6,779 nt of DNA from Paludibacter sp. (GCA_018054805.1 JAGPIU010000051.1:1-6779), one strand, 5' to 3'; shown: positions 1-5,634, numbered from the stretch's first letter. Translations and numbers: made by a program. The notes: a model not told the origin generated them from the sequence alone.

Positions 1-390
1 AAAAATTTCAATGAACTTGGTCCGCGTTTCCCTGATATGAGCGAAGCGTACTCGAAAGACATGATTGCCAAAGCCAAAGCGATTGCTGCCCGCAACAATA
101 TCAAAGTGGTGGAAGGTGTGTATGTGGGTACTACCGGTCCTACTTTCGAAACTCCTGCCGAATATCGTTATTTCCGCACCATCGGAGGCGATGCTGTGGG
201 TATGAGTACTGTGCCTGAAGTGATTGTGGCCAACCACAGTGGTATGCGTTGTTTCGGAATGTCAATTATTACTGACCTCGGAGTGCCTGGTAAAATTGTG
301 GAAGTGACTCATGAGGAGGTGCAGGAAATTGGTAATAAAGTGCAACCGCTTATGACGCTGATTATGAAGGAACTTATCAAAGAAATCTGA
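1..390 (+). CDS. Purine nucleoside phosphorylase, C-terminal part (5' end outside window)
   Basis: The reading frame is open from base 1 and ends at TGA 388-390, giving the last 129 residues of a trimeric (PNP/MTAP family) purine nucleoside phosphorylase. This cytoplasmic salvage enzyme splits purine nucleosides with phosphate into free base and ribose-1-phosphate. Visible family signatures are [15 protein letters not shown] (fragment residues 42-56), [16 protein letters not shown] (62-77) and the GMSIITD strand (86-92). By alignment from memory with human PNP, E54 and M68 correspond to the purine- and ribose-contacting Glu201 and Met219. The residue matching human Asn243 is Asp here (D92, codon 274-276). 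Because in the MTAP/PNP superfamily an Asp at this place favours 6-amino purines, the preferred base (inosine/guanosine versus adenosine or methylthioadenosine) is left open. The gene converges on the LuxR-type gene downstream. The family assignment is secure. Confidence 0.93.
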   Translation, partial: KNFNELGPRFPDMSEAYSKDMIAKAKAIAARNNIKVVEGVYVGTTGPTFETPAEYRYFRTIGGDAVGMSTVPEVIVANHSGMRCFGMSIITDLGVPGKIVEVTHEEVQEIGNKVQPLMTLIMKELIKEI

Positions 391-442
391 GAGTTTACAT
401 CGATAAAAGCCAAAAGCCAAGGCTGTCCTAAAAGAGTATTTA

Positions 443-558
443 GAACGCAAATTACGCAAATAAACGCAAATTTATACAAATCATAAGTGTTTGTATTTTA
501 ATGATTTATTAGAATTATTAGTCTAATGAATTTGCGTTTATTTGCGTAATTTGCGTTC
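443..558. repeat. Palindromic element with perfect 30-bp arms between convergent genes
   Basis: Bases 443-472 and 529-558 are exact reverse complements (30 of 30), separated by 56 bp. Each arm contains three copies of the octamer ACGCAAAT (445-452, 454-461, 464-471; complement at 530-537, 540-547, 549-556) at 9- and 10-bp steps. The spacer contains a smaller hairpin, ATACAAA (474-480) / TTTGTAT (490-496). The element lies between the converging purine nucleoside phosphorylase and LuxR-type genes, so its transcript would form a strong hairpin from either side. It could act as a bidirectional terminator, helped by the T-rich tract at 582-596 for the rightward gene. It encodes nothing recognisable. 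It may be a dispersed repeat or a non-autonomous element. Confidence 0.85.
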
Positions 559-606
559 CTGTTGTTTTTGACGCAGACTCATTTTTTTTATTTTTTAAAA
601 TCCTGA

Positions 607-1215
607 TCAAAGGTCTTTTTTTATATCGTCGAGTTCAATAAGTTTATTTACAATGGCGTAAATAGTTAGTCCTGCAGTACTGTGAATACCCAGTTTTCGT
701 GCAATATTGCGTCGGTGTGTAATCACAGTGTGGGTAGAGAGGAAAAGTGACTGTGCAATTTCCTTATTGGTTTGCCCTTTTACCACACAGGTCAGAATTT
801 CTCTTTCGCGTACACTGAGTGCGTCATTTTCTTCGTCTGGCTCTATGGTTTCTGTCTCGAATACTTTATTCAGTTTTAATCTGAGTTGATCAATACTGTC
901 GTAAAGCGAGAATTTTTCGTCGTACTGTTTCAGGAAGTTCTCGTCGAGAGTCCCATTCACAAGTGCGATACAGCGTAAAGTAAGGTGTCCGGTTTCGTCT
1001 TTGAGTTTGCCCATGTCCAGACTGCCCCAGTAAAGCGGATTCACAATCAGTAAATCGGGTTTGTGCAGCTTTATGTAGTTGGCCAGAAATTCCTGCGAGC
1101 TTATTTCGAAAGTTTGTGCATGAATGCCCGGTATGCGTTTCAGCGCCACAGCAAGTCCGCTACGCACAATAACGGACGGTTCGGCAATGGCAATTTTCAG
1201 ATTCAGATCATTCAT
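607..1215 (-). CDS. NarL/LuxR-type transcriptional regulator with degenerate receiver domain
   Basis: This 202-residue protein has an N-terminal receiver-like fold (about 6-120) and a C-terminal GerE/LuxR helix-turn-helix (about 131-195; LSVREREILTCVVKGQTNKE then IA, and STHTVITHRRNIARKLG as recognition region). The DNA-binding half is canonical. The receiver is not: the acidic pair expected near residue 12 is Glu-Pro, the phosphoacceptor Asp expected after LLIV is Asn59, and no clear conserved Lys follows. Control by phosphorylation is therefore unlikely, and the domain may dimerise or bind a ligand or partner. The start at 1215 (MNDLNLKIAIAEP) is preferred over an upstream in-frame ATG at 1245 because it begins directly at the first receiver strand and overlaps the hemerythrin stop as ATGAATGA, a typical translational-coupling arrangement. 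The targets are unknown. Confidence 0.88.
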   Translation of the reverse strand: MNDLNLKIAIAEPSVIVRSGLAVALKRIPGIHAQTFEISSQEFLANYIKLHKPDLLIVNPLYWGSLDMGKLKDETGHLTLRCIALVNGTLDENFLKQYDEKFSLYDSIDQLRLKLNKVFETETIEPDEENDALSVREREILTCVVKGQTNKEIAQSLFLSTHTVITHRRNIARKLGIHSTAGLTIYAIVNKLIELDDIKKDL

Positions 1216-1915
1216 GATTTGTTGTTTTTTCTTCAATGGCTTCAATCACAGGGACAAAGAAAAAATCCTCAATCATATTGTGAAGCGCGAGATCTTTTTC
1301 GCAGGCATACAAATCGAAAAGCACATCGTTCATTTTGTAATTCTGACCTTTCGAGGGATAGTATTTCACAATAATATTTTTCAATTCCGAAAGTTTTGAG
1401 TCCACATCGGTGTGATGTTCCTCGAAATCAGCGATTCTGTATTTTTTATCGGGCGAACCTGCCAATAAGCGCATTACATAAGGAAATACTGTTTTATCCT
1501 CGTAATCCATATGTTTGCGCACTTCCTGGAAATACTCATCAAAGAACTTCATGAAAACCACTTTGTATGGCTCGCTCTGATCCGACGATTCAACAGCTTC
1601 CATTAGTTTCGCTCTGATAGAAGGCAGTTTGTAGGTAAGAAAATAATGATGCGCATTTTTCAGGTAGTTTATCACCGACTCAATTGAAATGTGTTCATAA
1701 GTCTCGTGTACCACCACATTTCCTTCGGCTATAAAGTTGATTACAGCCAGAAAGGTCCTGCAATGAATCCCATTCGCATCGCAGGCTTCTTTCACTGTTT
1801 TGTCGCCAAAACCAAGCGAAATACCAAACCTGCTAATGGTGAGAAGCAGTGAAGCATCTTCGTTGATGATTTCGCTCATGCGCGATCGTTCGTTAAACTT
1901 ATGATTGCTATACAT
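1208..1915 (-). CDS. Hemerythrin-domain protein, RIC/YtfE-ScdA-like di-iron protein
   Basis: This 235-residue cytoplasmic protein has an N-terminal segment resembling the ScdA/YtfE N-domain (about 22-60, FGISLGFGDKTVKEAC). The CysCys normally preceding GGK in that domain is replaced by Gly-Phe-Gly. A C-terminal hemerythrin four-helix bundle (about 83-228) follows. The iron ligands appear complete: H89 or H90, H135xxxE139 (KHMDYEDKTVFP), H167 or H168 (FEEHH), and H212xxxE216 (LHNMIEDFFFVP). Family members repair nitrosatively or oxidatively damaged iron-sulfur clusters, or sense O2/NO. Which applies here cannot be decided. It is the first gene of a unit with the LuxR-type regulator, whose start overlaps its stop by 8 bases. 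The start at 1915 is kept; a second in-frame ATG at 1879 is the main alternative. No Shine-Dalgarno is visible. Confidence 0.87.
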   Translation of the reverse strand: MYSNHKFNERSRMSEIINEDASLLLTISRFGISLGFGDKTVKEACDANGIHCRTFLAVINFIAEGNVVVHETYEHISIESVINYLKNAHHYFLTYKLPSIRAKLMEAVESSDQSEPYKVVFMKFFDEYFQEVRKHMDYEDKTVFPYVMRLLAGSPDKKYRIADFEEHHTDVDSKLSELKNIIVKYYPSKGQNYKMNDVLFDLYACEKDLALHNMIEDFFFVPVIEAIEEKTTNHE

Positions 1916-1976
1916 ATCGAATCTGTTTTTTCGTTGAATGAATAGGGAGAAATTATCAGTTGGAGTAAGTTAAACG

Positions 1977-1984
1977 CAAAGTAG
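1977..1984 (-). promoter_or_regulatory. Possible -7 promoter box for the hemerythrin-LuxR unit
   Basis: On the minus strand this reads CTACTTTG, close to the Bacteroidota -7 consensus TAnnTTTG but one base short between TA and TTTG. It lies about 62 bp upstream of the hemerythrin start. The TACTTTGC core is identical to that in front of the peroxiredoxin gene. No convincing TTTG -33 box is found at the right distance, so the call is tentative. Confidence 0.3.
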
Positions 1985-2034
1985 TCGTAAAAGTTTGATG
2001 TTTAACATTAAATGTGGCGAAAACAGCAAATTCA

Positions 2035-2062
2035 TCCGAATGCTTATGGCAGTTCATTCGGA
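2035..2062. repeat. 8-bp inverted repeat, possible operator
   Basis: TCCGAATG (2035-2042) and CATTCGGA (2055-2062) are exact reverse complements with a 12-bp spacer, so their centres are 20 bp apart, two helical turns. A dimeric regulator could bind here. It lies in the divergent intergenic region, about 13 bp from a 10-bp direct repeat. The binding protein is unknown. Confidence 0.45.
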
Positions 2063-2074
2063 CAAATTATGCAG

Positions 2075-2104
2075 TACTAACTAATACAAACAAATACTAA
2101 CTAA
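2075..2104. repeat. 10-bp direct repeat at exactly 20-bp spacing, possible operator
   Basis: TACTAACTAA occurs at 2075-2084 and again at 2095-2104, start to start 20 bp, so both copies face the same side of the helix. LytTR-type regulators typically bind paired direct repeats about two turns apart, and a LytTR protein is encoded at 3646-4458. That link is an inference from spacing only. Confidence 0.5.
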
Positions 2105-2288
2105 ATATCTTTTTCGCGATAAAATTCTTGATAAAAAATACTTTTGCAAATTTCGCAGTATTTTAAACTGGTTACAATACCCTAATGTAGGTATTTTCAC
2201 TGCGCTTTACTTAAAACAAGGTAGGTTTTGGCCTGTAAAAAACTAAAGTAGAAAAATATGATCGAGAGATTCGATTTTTATTCAAAAA

Positions 2289-2320
2289 TTTGTCGGAACG
2301 AACAAAATCGGTTTAATTTG
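2289..2320 (+). promoter_or_regulatory. Candidate Bacteroidota-type promoter for the secreted-protein gene
   Basis: TTTG at 2289-2292, a 20-bp spacer and TTAATTTG at 2313-2320 match the TTTG / TAnnTTTG layout except for one base in the -7 box. Transcription would begin near 2327, leaving a leader of about 34 nt before ATG 2361. This also argues against the GTG start at 2337. Confidence 0.5.
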
Positions 2321-2360
2321 CATTGGATTAAATACAGTGAATCACAATAAAATAAATGCC

Positions 2361-3641
2361 ATGAAGATACTGCATAATTATAAATTGCAAAGGCTTATTT
2401 TGCTTGCCTGTTGCATATTGTCAGGCTTTGTTTTTTCAGGAAGAGTTTTGGCCGACGAAAAGCCTGATGCTTATATTGAGTACAGAGGGGTTGTGCTCGA
2501 TAAATCGACCGGAAATGTGTTGGCTTTTGCCAATATCTCGGTATTGGGCACGAATATTTCCACTGTGTCGAATACAAATGGAGAGTTTGTGTTGAAAGTA
2601 CCCACGTCGCGAAAAGTACATAGAATTCTGTTTCGATATGTGGGATATCGTAATCTGGTTTTTGCACCGGGAGAAAATTCTCTGGCATATTATAGAATTG
2701 AGCTCGAACCAGTATCGGTGGAATTGCCCGAAGTAAGTGTGATTTCGAAGGATGCCGATATGATTATGAGTGCGGTTTTCGAACGTATTACAAAGAATTA
2801 TCCGGGCAGCGAAATGTCGATGACTGCCTTTTATCGCGAAACAATACGAAAAAACCGGAATTATGTGTCGGTAGCCGAGGCTGTTGTCGATATTTACAAA
2901 CAGCCTTATCCTTCCTATAAAGCCGATGTAGTAAAATTGTATAAATCCAGAAAAAAAACTGATTACGAGAGACTGGACACACTGGTATTTAAATTGATGG
3001 GCGGTCCGTTCAATTCTCTTTATCTCGATGTGATTAAATATCCTGAAATGATTTTCACCGAAAAAATGTTTGAGAATTATAATTTCAGTTTTGAGCGATC
3101 CACTCGTATGGACGACAGATTGATTTATGTGATTAATTTTCAGCAAATGCCTTATCTTGATTTACCTTTATTTTATGGAAAACTATACATCGATGCGCAA
3201 ACCATGGCCATTAAAAGTGCTGTGTTCGATATGAACCTGAAGAATAAATCCGAAGCATCAAAGATTTTTATTGTGAAAAAGCCTTTTAATGCCAATGTAA
3301 TTCCCGACAAGGCATCGTATCGAATGGATTTCTTTGAGCAAAATGGTAAATGGTATTATGGCTACAGTCGTATTGAACTTGATTTGCGAATAAAATGGAA
3401 ACGCAAACTTTTTGATACTAAATATTTAAGTGTAATTGAAATGGCTGTGACCGACTGGGAGGATGCTGCTGGTACAAAAGCGCCGGAAAGAAGTGGACGT
3501 CTTCGTCCCGGTGTAATTATTACCGACGAGGCCAGCGGATTTTCCGATCCTGAGTTTTGGGGTGAATACAATGTGATTGAGCCTGAAAAACCTATCGAAA
3601 CAGCCATTAAAAAGATTAGTAAACAGCTTGAAAAAAAGTAA
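2361..3641 (+). CDS. Secreted carboxypeptidase-regulatory-like domain protein of unknown function
   Basis: This is a 426-residue exported protein. Residues 1-31 form a Sec signal peptide (basic start, hydrophobic 12-26, likely cleavage after VLA31). The cysteines C17/C18 sit inside the hydrophobic core and do not make a good lipobox. Residues about 38-125 are a carboxypeptidase-regulatory-like beta-sandwich (IEYRGVVLDKSTGNVLAFAN, then STVSNTNGEFVLKVP), a module common in Bacteroidota envelope proteins. The remaining 300 residues are rich in aromatic and charged residues, with no catalytic motif I can name. No TonB-dependent receptor plug or barrel follows, so it is not a SusC-type transporter. 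The protein is probably periplasmic or at the outer membrane. ATG 2361 is chosen because the signal peptide starts there; an in-frame GTG at 2337 would add eight polar residues. It converges on the LytTR gene with 4 bp between stops. Confidence 0.82.
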   Translation: MKILHNYKLQRLILLACCILSGFVFSGRVLADEKPDAYIEYRGVVLDKSTGNVLAFANISVLGTNISTVSNTNGEFVLKVPTSRKVHRILFRYVGYRNLVFAPGENSLAYYRIELEPVSVELPEVSVISKDADMIMSAVFERITKNYPGSEMSMTAFYRETIRKNRNYVSVAEAVVDIYKQPYPSYKADVVKLYKSRKKTDYERLDTLVFKLMGGPFNSLYLDVIKYPEMIFTEKMFENYNFSFERSTRMDDRLIYVINFQQMPYLDLPLFYGKLYIDAQTMAIKSAVFDMNLKNKSEASKIFIVKKPFNANVIPDKASYRMDFFEQNGKWYYGYSRIELDLRIKWKRKLFDTKYLSVIEMAVTDWEDAAGTKAPERSGRLRPGVIITDEASGFSDPEFWGEYNVIEPEKPIETAIKKISKQLEKK

Positions 3642-3645
3642 TTTC

Positions 3646-4458
3646 TCAGAGATTTAGTCTTTCTTTCAGCACTGCATAGCCTGCTTGGCTGACTTTAATT
3701 TTAAAGCCGTTTTTCAATGTGAGAAGTCGGCTTTGTTTTTCGTATAGTTCGATGCCGGTAATCGATTCGATATTCACTATGCACGAACGATGCACGCGCA
3801 CAAACTGACCCGGAGGAAGCGCACGTTCGAAACTTTTCATGGTTTGCTCCTTCATGTACTTTCCCTTCAGCGTATGAATGTGCACATAGTCGCCATCGGC
3901 CTGCAGGCAGAGTATTTCCTGCACAGGAATCATGTTGATTTTAGAACCGGATTTTACTGCAATTCGTTCCAGAATTTCGGTGTTTTGTAATGTTGGCGTC
4001 TCTTCATCTGCGTCATCTGTTTCCGGAAATTGTTCGGTCATTTCATCTACATTATTTTTATTATTCCTGATAATAAATGACTGAATAATAAGAATAAATA
4101 CCAGCAAATGAATAAAAGTACGGGCAGGCAGATAAGGTAAAAATTCGTCAGACACGTTTAACAGGTCTTCAAACCCATAACCGGCTCCGGCAGTTATTGC
4201 AAGCGTAAGAAGTCCGAGTGCAGTATAATTGATGATGCGTTGGAGCGAAGGCAGCGCACCGAAATTTCCATAGCGCAATGCATTCCAAAGCAACATTCCC
4301 AACAGCGCATAAAGCAAGGAGTGAAAAACAGCATCGGCCAGAATAATGTAAAAAGGCAACGAAAAAATGCTGTGGAACGACAGTGTTTGCAGTATTGCAA
4401 AACCTGTCCACCACAGCATATATTGAATTATTTTTGCCTTATTGTCTGAAAACTTCAT
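3646..4458 (-). CDS. Membrane-anchored LytTR-family DNA-binding regulator
   Basis: This 270-residue protein has four predicted membrane helices (about 10-32, 37-59, 76-96, 110-130), an acidic, poorly conserved linker (about 134-158) and a C-terminal LytTR DNA-binding domain (about 163-270). LytTR signatures are IPVQEILCLQADGDYVHIHT (177-196), the FVRVHRSCIVNIESI motif (219-233) and LTLKNGFKIKVS. There is no receiver domain and no histidine kinase motif, so it appears to be a one-component system in which the membrane part senses a signal or controls partners while the DNA-binding domain stays tethered. It follows the peroxiredoxin gene on the same strand after 85 bp, but has its own promoter candidate. 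The targets are unknown; such proteins often act on nearby genes. Confidence 0.88.
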   Translation of the reverse strand: MKFSDNKAKIIQYMLWWTGFAILQTLSFHSIFSLPFYIILADAVFHSLLYALLGMLLWNALRYGNFGALPSLQRIINYTALGLLTLAITAGAGYGFEDLLNVSDEFLPYLPARTFIHLLVFILIIQSFIIRNNKNNVDEMTEQFPETDDADEETPTLQNTEILERIAVKSGSKINMIPVQEILCLQADGDYVHIHTLKGKYMKEQTMKSFERALPPGQFVRVHRSCIVNIESITGIELYEKQSRLLTLKNGFKIKVSQAGYAVLKERLNL

Positions 4459-4490
4459 TCTTTGCTTTGCGCTTTAATCAGTTACAGTGG

Positions 4491-4519
4491 CAAAAATAGC
4501 ATTTTATTGTTAATTCAAT
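4491..4519 (-). promoter_or_regulatory. Candidate promoter for the LytTR gene
   Basis: On the minus strand ATTG (4519-4516), a 17-bp spacer and TATTTTTG (4498-4491) occur in order. The -7 box fits TAnnTTTG fully; the -33 box has TTG only. Transcription would start near 4484, some 26 nt before the ATG. This suggests the gene can be expressed independently of the peroxiredoxin. Confidence 0.5.
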
Positions 4520-4543
4520 GCAGCCCTCAGCATTTTTTTTCGA

Positions 4544-5260
4544 TTAAAGTTTTGTTCCTAAGGCAGCTTCCACTTTTTCTTTTGAAAGTTCTTTGGTGCA
4601 GAAGAACCAGTCGTAGCATTTTACACCTTCTTCCTGACCTTCCATACGGCTTTTGGCTACGCCACACGAACCTGCTGTAGGTACAATAACGGCATCGCCC
4701 GGACGCCAGTCGGCAGGTAATGCCACGCCAAATTCGTCGGCAGTTTGCAAGCCAATGATCACACGTTTCAGCTCGTCGAAGTTACGACCCAGCGAAAGTG
4801 GATAATAAATAATGGTGCGGATAATACCTTTTGGATCGATAAAGAATACTGCGCGTACGGCTTTAGTAGTACTTTCGCCCGGCTGAAGCATGCCATAGGT
4901 TTTGGCTACTTCCATTGTGATGTCCTCGATCAATGGGAATGTCACCTCTACGTTTTTCATACCTTTGTATTCAATTTTTTCTTTGATGGTTCGAAGCCAT
5001 GCAATGTGACTGTATAGTCCATCTACCGAGAGACCCACAAGTTGAGTGTTGAGTGCTTCAAAATCTTTCTGCATCGAAGCAAAAGTCATAAATTCTGAAG
5101 TACAAACGGGTGTAAAGTCGGCCGGGTGGCTAAATAGAATGGTCCATTTTCCTGCATAGTCCTCGGGGAAGTTAATATCGCCCTGAGTAGTTACTGCTTT
5201 GAATGAAGGAGCTTTTTCGCCAATACGTGGCATCGAGAAGATTTTTTCAGTTGTTTCCAT
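4544..5260 (-). CDS. Peroxiredoxin, Prx6 / archaeal-type subfamily
   Basis: This 238-residue cytoplasmic thiol peroxidase reduces H2O2, organic peroxides or peroxynitrite. The catalytic motif PADFTPVC places the peroxidatic cysteine at C53, with T50 in the PxxxTxxC motif and the conserved Arg at R136 (KAVRAVFFIDP). The long C-terminal extension (FGVALPADWRPGDAVIVPTA) is typical of the Prx6 branch. Extra cysteines C199, C215 and C221 (SCGV, KCYDWFFC) resemble the resolving cysteine pair of archaeal Prx6-type enzymes, suggesting a 2-Cys rather than 1-Cys cycle. The start at 5260 is chosen because METTEKIFSMPRIGEKAP begins directly before the thioredoxin-fold core; an upstream in-frame ATG at 5353 lies in the promoter. 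A promoter and an OxyR-like box lie upstream. Confidence 0.93.
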   Translation of the reverse strand: METTEKIFSMPRIGEKAPSFKAVTTQGDINFPEDYAGKWTILFSHPADFTPVCTSEFMTFASMQKDFEALNTQLVGLSVDGLYSHIAWLRTIKEKIEYKGMKNVEVTFPLIEDITMEVAKTYGMLQPGESTTKAVRAVFFIDPKGIIRTIIYYPLSLGRNFDELKRVIIGLQTADEFGVALPADWRPGDAVIVPTAGSCGVAKSRMEGQEEGVKCYDWFFCTKELSKEKVEAALGTKL

Positions 5261-5322
5261 AATGATTTTGTTTTGTTGATAATTATTATTATATGAATGT
5301 ATGTTCATTTGTCTTGTTGTTG

Positions 5323-5354
5323 CAAAGTAAATGGAATAATCGATATAATGCAAA
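5323..5354 (-). promoter_or_regulatory. Promoter of the peroxiredoxin gene
   Basis: Minus-strand TTTG (5354-5351), a 20-bp spacer and TTACTTTG (5330-5323) give the Bacteroidota -33/-7 layout with one deviation in the -7 box. The spacing is identical to the candidate promoter at 2289-2320. Transcription would start near 5316. The leader has no Shine-Dalgarno. Confidence 0.6.
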
Positions 5355-5368
5355 CAGATATTATCTAT
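5354..5368 (-). promoter_or_regulatory. OxyR-like binding box abutting the peroxiredoxin -33 element
   Basis: The minus strand reads ATAGATAATATCTGT, which fits the enterobacterial OxyR half-site pattern ATAGnTnnnAnCTAT at all fixed positions but one. Its core AGATAATATCT is a perfect 11-bp palindrome. It shares one base with the -33 TTTG, a position usual for class I activators. Only this one half-site is clear; the second expected half-site is poor. An AT-rich chance match is possible. Confidence 0.35.
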
Positions 5369-5460
5369 ATCTATATTGAAAAAATCATCTGATAATGATT
5401 TAAGGTAATAATTATAACAAACATATTAAACATATGTTCATAAAAAATGATTAAAGTGAT

Positions 5461-5580
5461 GATGAAATGATGTGGTAATGAGATGATGTGATGATGTGGT
5501 GATGTGATGATGAGGAGATGTGGTGATGTGGTGATGTGATGATGTGGTGATGTCGCGATGTGATGATGTGGTTGTCACAG
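5461..5580. repeat. Minisatellite: five tandem 24-bp units
   Basis: Units start at 5461, 5485, 5509, 5533 and 5557, with the core GATGTGATGATGTGGT exact in units 2, 4 and 5 and changed by a few bases in units 1 and 3. The last eight bases of the final unit have diverged. Within each unit there is a GAT/GTG triplet sub-structure. The array lies in non-coding DNA between the peroxiredoxin control region and the aguB 3' end. It may vary in copy number between strains. Confidence 0.85.
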
Positions 5581-5600
5581 ATGTTTGATAAATGCGCGTT

Positions 5601-5632
5601 CTCTCCCCTTTAGGGGAGAGTCAGAGAGGGGT
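5601..5632. repeat. GC-rich palindromic repeat, copy 1; possible terminator of the agu unit
   Basis: CTCTCCCC-TTTA-GGGGAGAG (5601-5620) forms an 8-bp stem with a four-base loop, followed by TCAGAGAGGGGT. It begins two bases past the aguB stop codon and could stop transcription there, although no U-run follows on the aguB side. Related copies lie at 6517-6544 and 6589-6611. Confidence 0.75.
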
Positions 5633-5634
5633 GG

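Larger units (their letters stand above)
1916..2360. other. Divergent intergenic region, 445 bp, AT-rich
   Basis: This separates the minus-strand hemerythrin gene from the plus-strand secreted-protein gene. It holds a possible -7 box for the former (1977), an 8-bp inverted repeat (2035-2062), a 10-bp direct repeat spaced by two helical turns (2075-2104) and a candidate promoter for the latter (2289-2320). A further TACTTTTG at 2139-2146 fits the -7 consensus on the plus strand but lacks a matching -33 box. No RNA gene or credible coding sequence was seen. Confidence 0.7.
5261..5634. other. Intergenic region of 374 bp between aguB 3' end and peroxiredoxin start
   Basis: From the peroxiredoxin side it contains an untranslated leader of about 55 nt, a promoter (5323-5354), an OxyR-like box (5354-5368), an AT-rich stretch with the inverted repeat AACATAT/ATATGTT (5420-5438), five 24-bp tandem repeats (5461-5580), and a GC-rich palindrome (5601-5632) just past the aguB stop. 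No credible gene lies in it. Confidence 0.75.

Noticed and set aside
2258..2350. 30-codon plus-strand ORF (MIERFDFYSK...)
   Set aside because: It runs through the candidate promoter and into the leader of the secreted-protein gene, has no ribosome-binding or family evidence, and is short enough to be chance.
2394..2420. Lipoprotein signal (LLAC) in the secreted protein
   Set aside because: The cysteine is in the middle of the hydrophobic segment with only a few hydrophobic residues before it, while a good signal peptidase I site (VLA-D) follows at residue 31.
2436..3146. Long open frame of 236 codons on the minus strand
   Set aside because: It lies wholly inside the plus-strand secreted-protein gene, which has a signal peptide, a known domain and a promoter; the antisense product has no recognisable motif and an atypical His/Ile/Arg-rich composition.
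4518..4541. Plus-strand hairpin-like ATGC...GCAT followed by eight T residues
   Set aside because: The stem is only four base pairs and no plus-strand gene ends there, so a terminator call is not supported.
5260..5353. Upstream in-frame start adding 31 residues to the peroxiredoxin
   Set aside because: The extension would overlap the promoter boxes, is rich in Asn/Tyr/Gln and has no match to the family N-terminus.
5461..5580. CRISPR-like array
   Set aside because: The 24-bp units are contiguous without unique spacers and there are no cas genes; it is a simple tandem repeat.
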